Position numbers and translations under genes: made by a program. Below are positions 13,151 to 22,320 of a DNA stretch of 64,000 nucleotides, piece by piece (the stretch's first letter is position 1; each line of letters starts with the position of its first letter). The notes beneath the pieces were generated by a model. The model made no database searches and was not told the DNA's origin. It saw only the letters and a program-made list of their open reading frames with translations. The DNA comes from Stomorhina lunata (Eukaryota > Arthropoda > Insecta > Diptera > Rhiniidae), in contig OW121744.1 of assembly GCA_933228675.1 (NCBI GenBank), positions 92,628,385-92,692,384 on the forward strand, read 5' to 3'.

Positions 13151-13930
13151 GGGAAATATTTTTTTTTATAAATAAAACATAAATGACAAGGTATGATGAC
13201 AAAATTTAGTATAGAGAAGTTTTACATAGGACTGGCAGCGTATAAAATTTCATCGAAATCGGTTCACATTTAACCATAGCTCCCAGACAAAAAACTTACG
13301 GAAATAGCCTAAATTCCACCTAAAATACACTTAAATGCCAATAAATTATAAAATGTAATAGCTTGGGCCACTAAATTTAGCACAGGGAGTCTTATGTCAA
13401 TCCCAACCAGTGCGCAAAATTTTGTTGTAATCGCTAACCATTTGACCATATCTTCCAGATAAAAAACTTACGGAAACACAAAAATACAAAGAAAAGGGTT
13501 TTTATAGAAGCGCAATAACGCCCTAACGAAAAGAGATAGGCTGACAAAATTTTACAAAAGTATTTTCGATATCTGGAAAAAGTTGGACGGAATCGATTCA
13601 CATTTAGTTAGAGCTCCCATATAACCCCGATCCGGGAAATACTTTAATGCTGATAAATTGAATACAATTGTAATACCTATGACGACTAAATTTAGAATAG
13701 AAAAGTTTTATGCAACTATTGGCCATAATGAAATTTTATAGGAATCGATCCATATTTGATATAAAAACCACCCAGAAACAAACTCCAGTTAAAAGCTTTT
13801 ATTTTATAAGCTATGATAGTCTTGGCCAATAAATAAGCTTTTTATAAATACCAGCCAGTGAATAAAATTTTGTAACAATCGGTCATCATCTCGTTATAGT
13901 TCTCATATATGTATATCTGTGGCTTGGTGC

Positions 13931-14330
13931 TTAAAGAGTTAATGCCAATTTTTGGTTGTTTTGAGTAAGTCGTTGCATTAGGGTCCTCATTTTACTCTTT
14001 TTTATTTGGGTCCAATAGCCAATCTTTAGTTCATCCCGGAACAGCTGCATAAGAAATTTTAAGGGCCAATGTCACTCTGAACTCAACTACAATTGTTAGT
14101 GCTAAAAGGGCCAAAGTCGACATTTTTCACTATTTTTTTATACCAATTTTATACTATAGTATGGGATGTACAGAGATATTATATTACTTTACAATGACTA
14201 CAACAATTCTTTTCGAATTACTTAAGAGTTATTAAGGTAAGTAAATATTTGAAATTCAGATGGTAATTTCATCGTAATTGTTCAGGTTCAAATCCTACAA
14301 TGACCAGAAACATTTTTTTCATTTTTTATA
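13931..14330. other. No gene seen; possible degraded transposon ends
   Basis: Contains TATACC at 14139 followed by CTATAGTATGGGA, which loosely resembles a Helentron 5' end. It also contains GGTTCAAATCC at 14285-14295, which matches a pol III B box but has no A box at the right distance. Neither is strong enough for a firm call. Confidence 0.4.
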
Positions 14331-15358
14331 TATATAAGTTTGTGCTGATGTATGTAACGCATGGAAATATTTGTCTTAGACCCACTTTTTAGTATACCAA
14401 TAGGCTTAGAATCACTTTCTGAGTCGATTTAGCGATGTCCGCCCGTCCGTCCGTCTGGCTGGCTGGACCCCCATGTAAACCTTGTAATCAAACTACAGGT
14501 CGCAATTCTAAAGATAATTTGATGAAATTTGGCACTGATCATTTTTTTGATATTGGGACTATGGGTATTGAAATTGGTCAAAATCGGTCTATTATTTATG
14601 GTACCTCCCATAGGTCCCACTTCCCGGAATTGATATATTGGCAACAAATATCAATTTTTTTTTTCATGAAATTTAAAATAAATACTGCTTATGTAAACTA
14701 AAATCACTGCACCAAATTTCGTTTAAATCGGTCCACATTTGACCATAGCTCCCTTACAAACTTTTCTTTAAAAATGCACTAAATGAGACAAAAATCACTA
14801 AAACGCTCGTAAATCTGAAGATAATGGGAATTTTAAGTTTATTTTTTGCATACATAATTTTTTCGCCGTGGTATAGCAGGTAAGTTATCCGCCTAGTATA
14901 CCAGAGGCCCAAGTTCGATCCCTGGCCAGAGTCACATGAAAAAATAATTTTTCAAAAAAAGCGGCGGCTCACCTCATAACTCAGCTAGCCACTGGTTATT
15001 GAGCATTAGGCCGTTCGGAGCCGGCGTTAAAACGTAGGTCCCTTTCAATGAGTCTAAAAATAGAATCGTATGCAGCTCATTGTCTGAGAGAAGTACCCCT
15101 TGTTCCAATTGGAATGTTATCGGGGAATTATATATATATATATAATTTTTTCGAGATAATCGGTCCACATTTGACCCTAACTCTCATATAAGTCCAAATG
15201 TCGGAAGCAGCTTAAATATATACGTTTTGAGAAAATGTTTGTATGATGGCAAAATTTTGCAAATATTTGTCTTTATACAGGAAAAATAACACCTTTGACC
15301 TTAGTGGTGAAGGGTATCGTATGGTCGTTCTTGACCGACTATAGCACTTTCTTACTTA
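14331..15358 (+). mobile_element. DINE-1-like Helentron copy, split by a SINE
   Basis: From TATAAGTTTGTGCTGATG to CTTACTTATT it aligns by eye with the copy at 34712-35470, sharing TTAGACCCA, AATCACTTTCTGAGTCGATT, GCGATGTCCG and CAAACTACAGGTCGCAATTC. It also shares the AGTGGTGAAGGGTATCGTAT sub-terminal repeat and the GGTC...GACC hairpin near 15323-15336. The extreme 5' end (TATACCC...) is missing or displaced. It is longer than its relative because a SINE (14866-15141) is inserted. Helentrons are rolling-circle elements; this copy has no coding capacity and would depend on proteins in trans. Confidence 0.75.
14866..15141 (+). mobile_element. tRNA-derived SINE with 12-bp target duplication
   Basis: ATAATTTTTTCG occurs at 14854-14865 and again at 15142-15153, bracketing about 276 bp. 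The 5' part carries TGGTATAGCAG (14869-14879), a full match to the pol III A-box pattern. AGTTCGATCCC (14912-14922) is a near match to the B box, at tRNA-like spacing. A 3' body follows (phrases CGGCGGCTCACCTC and TAGGCCGTTCGGAGCC), ending in a TA simple repeat. These are the marks of a tRNA-headed SINE moved by a LINE. The related Helentron at 34712-35470 lacks it. Confidence 0.82.
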
Positions 15359-16299
15359 TTTTTATTAAATAGGTTTTTTTTTAAGACTTCTTAGCTTCAA
15401 AAAATTTAAATACTACTGTTCTTTTAAGCAAACATGATCAAAAGAAAGAGTTTAAGATTTTCTTATGTAGGATGGTCTCATATCCTTGTATTAATTTCAT
15501 TACAAATTTTCTTCCTAAAAGAGAAGTTACTCTAAAATATCTAATAGCAGACAGAATATTTAATTTAAGCTGAATGTCTAAAGTATCTGCTACTACTTAA
15601 TATTTCACAATTTGCTAATATTTTTCCATTAAACTTTCACAAACTTTGAGTCCACTTCATAAACCAATATTGTCTTAAGCTTTTGCTGTTATACCAACTT
15701 TATACTGCCATAAACCAACATTTCCATTAACAAATACCAATAAACTATTTGCCAGAGTCCTCAATGGTACTAGTATACGTATTCACCAATTTATATGTAT
15801 ATAACAAGCAGATATCGTTGTGGGTGTGTGATTGGAGAACCTATTTTGAAATTTATGCTTTTCTATTGCTTGTTGTCCTTTTATAGCAATTTTTCCTAAT
15901 ATTATTTCTATTTTTTCTATCTTTGAAATCTTTATTTTGTTTTTGTTTTTATTTGAACGTCTTAAGCGGAAATCAAATCCTTGTCGTTTGATTTGGGACT
16001 AGGAAACTGCATAAAAAAACCAGCCATAACAGAAAAAAATATATAAAAAGAAGCTTTAAAGCAAAAATTTTACAATTTCCGTTTTATAATCATAAAAAAT
16101 TAAAGAAACAAATATGCAAACAACAAATCTAGAAGCCAGATGAAAGGACATTTTTCTTAATACAAATAGCCAAGAAATTTTTTTCTCCGAATTTAAGACA
16201 TTTATATTAAAAAGTGGTTTTTCTCTATTAATTTTGTGAATACCACGAAAAATATATTTTTCCTTAGAAAATGTTTATTCTGCTTAAGCTTTTGACAGC
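15359..16299. other. No gene seen
   Basis: AT-rich unique-looking DNA between the Helentron copy and the Transib element. No coding frame with recognisable protein similarity and no tandem repeat. Confidence 0.55.
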
Positions 16300-16304
16300 T
16301 GACA
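16300..16304. repeat. Transib target-site duplication, left copy
   Basis: TGACA immediately precedes the terminal CACAGTG and is repeated exactly at 21836-21840 after the other end. A 5-bp duplication is what Transib insertions generate. Confidence 0.85.
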
Positions 16305-17713
16305 CACAGTGGTTTACGGACGCTTTTTTTTTGGAAATAATTCTTTAACTTTTGAACGACTGGAGATATTTGAATGAAATTTGACATGGTGATAGTCAAG
16401 GAGTATTCGAGTTGGTTTTTAAAAGCACTGGTCCATGAGGGGTCGGGAGAGTGATTGATGGACCTTCAAAGTTGGTCACCTCGGGTGTTCGACTTTTTTA
16501 AAAATTCGCCAAAAATCCATTTATGTATGGATTGAAAAGAAATTTTAAACTTAAGTTGTCCTTGAGAAGATCTACAAAAAATACGCTTAAATGTGTAGGT
16601 TATCTCCTTTGGATTTCGAGATATTTGGGTAAAAAGGAATTTTTAGGTTGATTTTTTACCTCTTTTTTTAAGCTTTTTTTGATCTGGTGGACGCATCTGA
16701 GGACCAAAAATTTTTTAAGAATATTCTTTAAATTTGTAATAAAATTCTGAATAATTTTTGTGCAAGTTAGTTATAGAAATCTTCTTTTGTTCAAAAGTTA
16801 AAAATATTCAAAGTTGAAACTTACAAAAAATTTCGCTTTTTTTTTAGTTTTTCCCCAAAAGATAGCTATATTTTTTCACTAATAAAAAAATATTTTCTTA
16901 AGAAACATAAAAAGATTTTTAAAGTTTTTAAAAGAAAACATAATGAGAATGCGTATAAAACAAATTTCTTGCTAATTGGACTTTTGGTCCTCGCACATGT
17001 CCTCTCCAAAAAATGGCAATTTGTAAAAAAAAAATTAGTTTAAACAAAAATTTCTCAAAAGGCAAAGCACCGATTTGAAAAAAATTATAATGTTCATATT
17101 TTCCAATATATCTGTTATTGATTAGAAAAGTTTTTTCTGAAACGCGCTGCAAATAGAGACAGTGTTGCCATATTTGTAAAAAAACTCATTTTTTGAAACA
17201 CCTTTTTCCCCAGTTGGGAATTGGGGAATTTTTAAGTTAAAATTGGGAATTTTTTTTAGTCTATTGCTTTTACATCTTATTGGTCTACATTACTACAAAA
17301 TTTCATTGTAATATCTTTATCCATGTCATTTCCACAGAATATCAAAGATTAAAAATATTTTCCTTAAAAAAGCAGAAAAACAATTTTTTTTTGTTTTACG
17401 ATACAAAGTGTAAAAAAAGTAACGCACTTAAAAAAAACTTTTACTTAGTGCTAATCTCCTAGTCTTTCCCGATCTAATGATACTAAACATGTATATAAAG
17501 CATTAATACCGAGTCTTAAAAAACTCTGAAAAGTTTGGCCCCCGTAGCATTTTTACACTGTTTATTTAAATATAAGTGATGAATTTGTGCATATAAAGTT
17601 AATTATCATACTCAAATATTTCACTATTTTTAAGATGACAATGATCCTTCGCTAATAAACAAATATTTTCTTCAAAAAGATATAAATAGTTTTTTATTTT
17701 TTTAAAGAAAACA
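16305..17713 (+). repeat. Transib left terminal inverted repeat (~1.4 kb)
   Basis: Reads as the reverse complement of about 20452-21835, with small differences such as an extra ~22-bp stretch near 17670-17691. Short frames inside it (17280-17462 and the mirrored 20677-20859) encode the same 60-residue text only because the arms are inverted copies. I do not call them genes. Confidence 0.88.
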
Positions 17714-18200
17714 TTATAAGAATGACTTAAAAAAATTTTATTCGATTTTGCCTTTTGTTCCAAGCTAAAAAATAAAATTTTAGTAAAAGATTCTAAATAA
17801 GTAAGTACGAGTAAGGCACCGATTTTGATAACAGTGTAAAGGTAATATATCCATAATTTGTAGCAAAAGTTTAATTAGAAGAGTACTTTTATAGTAACAG
17901 TGTGACAATTTATTTAAAATAAGATTTAAAGGCATTTTTCCGGTATTTAAAATTGGTGTATTTGAAAAAATTGCAAAATTATGTTAAGGTTATAAAATGT
18001 TTTTTAATGTGAAAGTTAATGCAATAGGTAAAAATTGTTACAACTTGGGTTTTTCATAATGGTCAGAAAGGATATGGTTACTCACCTCCATACAGGTAGG
18101 TTTTACGAGACGCACATATTGGTTGAGTTATATATGCACCTATTTTTAGAGGTAAAAAATACATTAATTCATTGATTTCTTTATTATTCTTTGGATACAG

Positions 18201-18209
18201 GTATATATA
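18201..18209 (+). promoter_or_regulatory. Possible TATA-like box upstream of the Transib transposase
   Basis: GTATATATAA lies about 70 bp before the start codon in the single-copy interior of the element. Just before it, TTGGATACAG at 18191-18200 could be a 3' splice site, paired with a CAG/GTAGG donor at 18093-18100. Both readings are weak in DNA this AT-rich. Confidence 0.25.
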
Positions 18210-18276
18210 AAAAATGTTTTTTTTTAATATAAAAAAGAAAGTTTTAAATGTAACTGCTATTAACAGTTAAAACATC

Positions 18277-20313
18277 ATGGCTATAACATTGGAATTTAAA
18301 GTGTTGTGCGATATTCTTTTTGAACAACCAAGCAGTTCGAGAGCAGAAAAAATTAAAATATTCATGCGATATGCTAAAAGTCAAACTAACTCCATGATTC
18401 TCAATAGTGAGGAAGACAAAGTCGTAAAATTTGTAAAGTTATTTGAACTTAAAATTAAGTCGGTTAATTACTGTTTGAAAAGATTTGAATCTAAATTTAA
18501 AGACTGGCTGAAGGACTCAATTGAGCTTAAAACTTCTGGTGCTGGAGCCCCTCTAAAAAACTATGATGATCTCGGAGAAAGATCTAAAAAGATGCGATTA
18601 TCCGAAGTTCTTTCTACTCATTCGGATACTGAAATCAAAGATTCCTTTAAGGAAGTGCTCAAACGAAATAATCAACCAGCTGAAGCTAAACAAATAGCAG
18701 ATATTCTCCCAGAGGCTTCTCCTAAACGTCTTAAGCGAATTATTAAGAGTATACCAACTCCTTCTTCTCAATCAGAATTTTCGGAGGAAGAAGCACTTGC
18801 TCTTATGCTCGAGTTGAAATTGAGTAAAAATAAATATATTAAACTCTGTAAGGCATTACGAGACAAAGGACACTCAATTTTACCAGGATATAATGCGTTA
18901 TTAAAAACCAAAAAAAACTTAATACCAACAAACGTGATAGGAGACGAAAGTGCATCTGTGGATTTATCAAAATTATTGGAAAATACGGCATCAAGGCTGA
19001 TATCTACTACATTGTCTGAAGAAGAAGCCAAGAAACTTGACAACAAGGACTTAACTTTAATATGTAAATGGGGATGTGACGGTTTATCTGGATTACCGGA
19101 ATACAAACAATCAACATCTCATCAGAACACAAATGACTACAGAAGCGTTTTTATGGCATCCCTAGTACCACTAAGATTAAGAAAGAATCGTTCTGAACCA
19201 TCCACATCAAAAGAGCGTACTGAATATGTGTGGGTTAACACATCTCCAGGATCAAAGGCATTTTGCAGACCGATCAGATTCGAATATTTAAAAGAAAATG
19301 CAGCAAGCACAAAAAATTGGGTTGATGATATCAAATATTCAATAGACAATTTGAGTCCAGTCTGCATAGACATACATGGATATTTGATTAATGTAAATTT
19401 TGAGCTTCAATTGACAATGATAGATGGAAAAGTAAGCAACGCTATAACGGAAACCCATTCAACTTGGAAATGCTCATTATGCGGAAAGAAGAAATCGGAA
19501 TTTCTACAAACTTCAGAAGATGCATCAGCTAGTACTGCAATTAATCAAGAGGTTCTGGAATTTGGTATATCGCCCCTACATGCACGTATCCGATTTTTAG
19601 AATTTATGCTACATATAGCATATGATCTGAAATATAGGAATATACCTGATAATCAGCTAAAATCCGTGAGAAATAATAAGGAACTGATTGAAATGAGATC
19701 CAGTGAAAAAAAAAGGATTCAGGAAGAATTCAAAACTATGACGGGTCTAAACATAGACAAACCACTTGTAGGATATGGCAGTACAAACGATGGTAATACG
19801 GCCAGGCGATTCTTTGAAAATTATGAAACAACTTCAAAGATTACTGGAATTGATGAGGAAGTTCTTCGTAAATGTTACGTAATATTATCGGCAATAAATA
19901 GCAAATATCAAATAAATGCTGAAAAATTTCATTGCTATGCCCTCAACGCGTTAACTCGTATACGACATTTGTATCACTGGAAAGAAATTACACCAACAGT
20001 TCATAAAGTCCTTCAACATGGTCGTGAAATAATTGAATCAAATCTTCTCCCACTTGGTGAACTGACAGAAGAGGCCCAGGAAGCGCGGAATTCAGATTTC
20101 AAGTATATCCAACTATTTAATACCAGAAAATGCTCAAGAAAATCGCAAAATCAGGATCTAATAAATTATCTCTTGTTGTCTTCTGATCCTGCTCTATCAA
20201 CGATAAGAAAGAAATGGTGGAGCAGTTATACAAAATCTTCTGAAAACGAACACCTGGAAGAGGTTCTTGATATAATAGATTGTACTGATTATTTTACTGA
20301 AAATAAAAATTAA
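18277..20313 (+). CDS. Transib transposase (RAG1-related DDE recombinase)
   Basis: 678 residues, a usual length for the family. It would bind the element's ends in the nucleus, nick next to CACAGTG and insert the element with 5-bp duplication. Visible conserved blocks, in order: a helical SEEEALALMLELKLSKNKY region near 169-187; KWGCDG with the first catalytic Asp candidate at 268; TMIDGK with the second Asp at 383; a Cys-x2-Cys pair at 399/402 (zinc-binding region); GISPLHARIRFLE; GSTNDGNTARRFF at 501-513; TVHKVLQHG; and LPLGELTEEAQEARN ending at 605, which holds the candidate catalytic Glu (598, 599 or 602). ATG context is favourable (A at -3, G at +4). No stop or frameshift interrupts the frame, so it may be functional. 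The family call rests on motif recognition; which Glu is catalytic is inferred. Confidence 0.92.
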   Translation: MAITLEFKVLCDILFEQPSSSRAEKIKIFMRYAKSQTNSMILNSEEDKVVKFVKLFELKIKSVNYCLKRFESKFKDWLKDSIELKTSGAGAPLKNYDDLGERSKKMRLSEVLSTHSDTEIKDSFKEVLKRNNQPAEAKQIADILPEASPKRLKRIIKSIPTPSSQSEFSEEEALALMLELKLSKNKYIKLCKALRDKGHSILPGYNALLKTKKNLIPTNVIGDESASVDLSKLLENTASRLISTTLSEEEAKKLDNKDLTLICKWGCDGLSGLPEYKQSTSHQNTNDYRSVFMASLVPLRLRKNRSEPSTSKERTEYVWVNTSPGSKAFCRPIRFEYLKENAASTKNWVDDIKYSIDNLSPVCIDIHGYLINVNFELQLTMIDGKVSNAITETHSTWKCSLCGKKKSEFLQTSEDASASTAINQEVLEFGISPLHARIRFLEFMLHIAYDLKYRNIPDNQLKSVRNNKELIEMRSSEKKRIQEEFKTMTGLNIDKPLVGYGSTNDGNTARRFFENYETTSKITGIDEEVLRKCYVILSAINSKYQINAEKFHCYALNALTRIRHLYHWKEITPTVHKVLQHGREIIESNLLPLGELTEEAQEARNSDFKYIQLFNTRKCSRKSQNQDLINYLLLSSDPALSTIRKKWWSSYTKSSENEHLEEVLDIIDCTDYFTENKN

Positions 20314-20381
20314 GTAAATAACTACTTTTATATAAATATGTAATAAAAACTGTAAGTTTAAACTTTAACTACAAATACTTC

Positions 20382-20387
20382 AATAAA
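20382..20387 (+). promoter_or_regulatory. Likely polyadenylation signal of the transposase transcript
   Basis: AATAAA about 70 bp after the transposase stop codon and before the right inverted repeat begins. Such hexamers arise easily by chance here, so position is the main support. Confidence 0.45.
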
Positions 20388-20451
20388 ATGTATTTCACCT
20401 TTTAATATAAGTACAAATTATTTACATTTTGATATTTCATAAATCCTCATG

Positions 20452-21835
20452 ATATTTTCTTTAAAAAAATAAAAAAATATTTGTTTGTTATCGAAGGATC
20501 ATTGTCATCTTATAGTGAAATATTTGAGTATGATTATTAATTTTATATGCACAAATTCATCACTTATATTTAAATAAACAGTGTAAAAATGCTACGGGGG
20601 CCAAAGTTTTCAGAGTTTTTTAAGACTCGGTATTAATGCTTTATATACATGTTTAGTATCATTAGATCGGGAAAGACTAGGAGATTAGCACTAAGTAAAA
20701 GTTTTTTTTAAGTGCGTTACTTTTTTTACACTTTGTATCGTAAAACAAAAAAAAATTGTTTTTCTGCTTTTTTAAGGAAAATATTTTTAATCTTTGATAT
20801 TCTGTGGAAATGACATGGATAAAGATATTACAATGAAATTTTGTAGTAATGTAGACCAATAAGATGTAAAAGCAATAGACTAAAAAAAATTCCCAATTTT
20901 AACTTAAAAATTCCCCAATTCCCGACTGGGGAAAAAGGTGTTTCAAAAAATGAGTTTTTTTTACAAATATGGCAACACTGTCTCTATTTGCAGCGCGTTT
21001 CAGAAAAAACTTTTCTAATCAATAACAGATATATTGGAAAATATGAACATTATAATTTTTTTCAAATCGGTGCTTTGCCTTTTGAGAAATTTTTGTTTAA
21101 ACTAATTTTTTTTTTTACAAATTGCCATTTTTTGGAGAGGACATGTGCGAGGACCAAAAGTCCAATTAGCAAGAAATTTGTTTTATACGCATTCTCATTA
21201 TGTTTTCTTTTAAAAACTTTAAAAATCTTTTTATGTTTCTTAAGAAAATATTTTTTTATTAGTGAAAAAATATAGCTATCTTTTGGGGAAAAACTAAAAA
21301 AAAGCGAAATTTTTTGTAAGTTTCAACTTTGAATATTTTTAACTTTTAAACAAAAGAAGATTTCTATAACTAACTTGCACAAAAATTATTCAGAATTTTA
21401 TTACAAATTTAAAGAATATTCTTAAAAAATTTTTTGGTCCTCAGATGCGTCCACCAGATCAAAAAAAGCTTAAAAAAAGAGGTAAAAAATCAACCTAAAA
21501 ATTCCTTTTTACCCAAATATCTCGAAATCCAAAGGAGATAACCTACACATTTAAGCATATTTTTTGTAGATCTTCTCAAGGACAACTTAAGTTTAAAATT
21601 TCTTTTCAATCCATACATAAATGGATTTTTGGCGAATTTTTAAAAAAATCGAACACCCGAGGTGACCAACTTTGAAGGTCCATCAATCACTCTCCCGACC
21701 CCTCATGGACCAGTGCTTTTAAAAACCAACTCGAATACTCCTTGACTACCACCATGTCAAATTTCATTCAAATATCTCCAGTCGTTCAAAAGTTACAGAA
21801 TTATTTCCAAAAAAAAGCGTCCGTAAACCACTGTG
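20452..21835 (-). repeat. Transib right terminal inverted repeat (~1.4 kb)
   Basis: Inverted copy of 16305-17713, ending GCGTCCGTAAACCACTGTG. It is slightly shorter than the left arm because of a few small deletions. Differences include TTACAGAATTATTTCC against TTAAAGAATTATTTCC in the other arm. Confidence 0.88.
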
Positions 21836-21840
21836 TGACA
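21836..21840. repeat. Transib target-site duplication, right copy
   Basis: TGACA directly after CACTGTG, identical to 16300-16304. Confidence 0.85.
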
Positions 21841-22170
21841 ATGACATAATGTTTTTGTGTTTGGTTAGAATTCTTGACACAAAAAAAAATGCGACTGACA
21901 TTTGTCTAATATTTAAAACTTTAGGTTAAATTTTGATTTAAAAAGTTATAATTATAATTTATAAAATAGTCAAATTGGACTTAGATAGAGCAAATGAGAA
22001 AAAATTTAGACATGTGTTAACTAAAATAAGGAAAAATATTTTTTCTTAATTTTCTATGAAAAATAAATAAGCAACAAAATTCCTATGAAAATATTTTGAT
22101 ACCGAAACTTTTCTATGAATAAATTTATGCAAACCGTACTAATCGCAATTTTTTTTTAGTTATTTAGACC
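21841..22170. other. No gene seen
   Basis: AT-rich flank between the Transib element and the next dispersed repeat. Confidence 0.5.
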
Positions 22171-22320
22171 TAAGAAAGGCATCCTATGAGGCCAGGAGCC
22201 AAAGAATTTTTGTTATTTTCGTAAATATCACGATCATTCAATAAATTCGTGAAAATGAGCACCAAAAATATTTAATTGAGAATTGAATGTCAACAAAGCA
22301 GGTTACTCCCACTTTGTTTA
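22171..22320 (-). repeat. Dispersed repeat, short copy related to 39500-40061
   Basis: Reverse-complemented, this reads CTTTGTTGACATTCAATT, then GGTGCTCATTTTCACGA, then ATGATCGTGATATTTACG, then CTTTGGCTCCTGG. The same phrases occur in the same order at about 39500-39630. A second inverted relative is at 50430-50515. In all three places a 31-bp array lies on the same side. Confidence 0.7.

Larger units (their letters stand above)
10758..13930 (+). mobile_element. DINE-1-like Helentron copy with expanded internal minisatellite
   Basis: It opens with TATACC followed by the inverted GGGGGTATATTAAG, then a CATTCCGTTTGTAAC phrase and GATGACCGTCTGTCTGTC. This is the layout of the 5' part of DINE-1/INE-1 elements (TATACCC ... 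GGGTATA ... GTCCGTCTGTCCGTCTG). A 117-bp insertion splits this 5' part. The 31-bp array at 11157-13150 follows, then divergent body sequence with recurring phrases such as ATCGGTTCACATTTAACCAT and AGCTCCCATATAA. I do not see a clear CTTTCTTACTTGT end, so the right boundary is a guess. Family call is inference from end structure. Confidence 0.55.
16305..21835 (+). mobile_element. Complete-looking Transib DNA transposon with long inverted ends
   Basis: A 5,531-bp element begins CACAGTGGTTTACGGACGC and ends with its reverse complement. TGACA is duplicated on both sides. It carries one 678-codon transposase frame and TIRs of about 1.4 kb. Transib is the cut-and-paste family related to the RAG1 recombinase; its ends start with a CACWRTG-like heptamer and it makes 5-bp target duplications. 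Here the heptamer is CACAGTG, the consensus RSS heptamer of V(D)J recombination. The arms differ only by scattered substitutions and small indels, and the frame is open, so insertion is probably fairly recent. Confidence 0.9.

Noticed and set aside
14139..14170. TATACC followed by CTATAGTATGGGA as a Helentron 5' end
   Set aside because: Only six bases match the family start and the following conserved phrases are missing until 14331. It may be the displaced 5' end of that copy, but I cannot show it.
14285..14295. GGTTCAAATCC, a match to a pol III B box
   Set aside because: No A box at tRNA spacing upstream, the flanking stem does not pair, and no target duplication is visible.
14435..14701. 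88-residue frame across the Helentron 5' part
   Set aside because: Runs through the GTCCGTCCGTC-type conserved non-coding region of the element and is interrupted in the copy at 34712-35470.
16305..16350. A recombination signal nonamer after the CACAGTG heptamer
   Set aside because: At 12 bp the sequence is a plain T run and at 23 bp it is GAAATAATT; neither resembles the A-rich nonamer well enough.
17280..17462. Identical 60-residue frames at 17280-17462 (+) and 20677-20859 (-)
   Set aside because: They sit at mirrored positions in the two Transib inverted repeats, so identity is explained by arm similarity. There is no recognisable domain.
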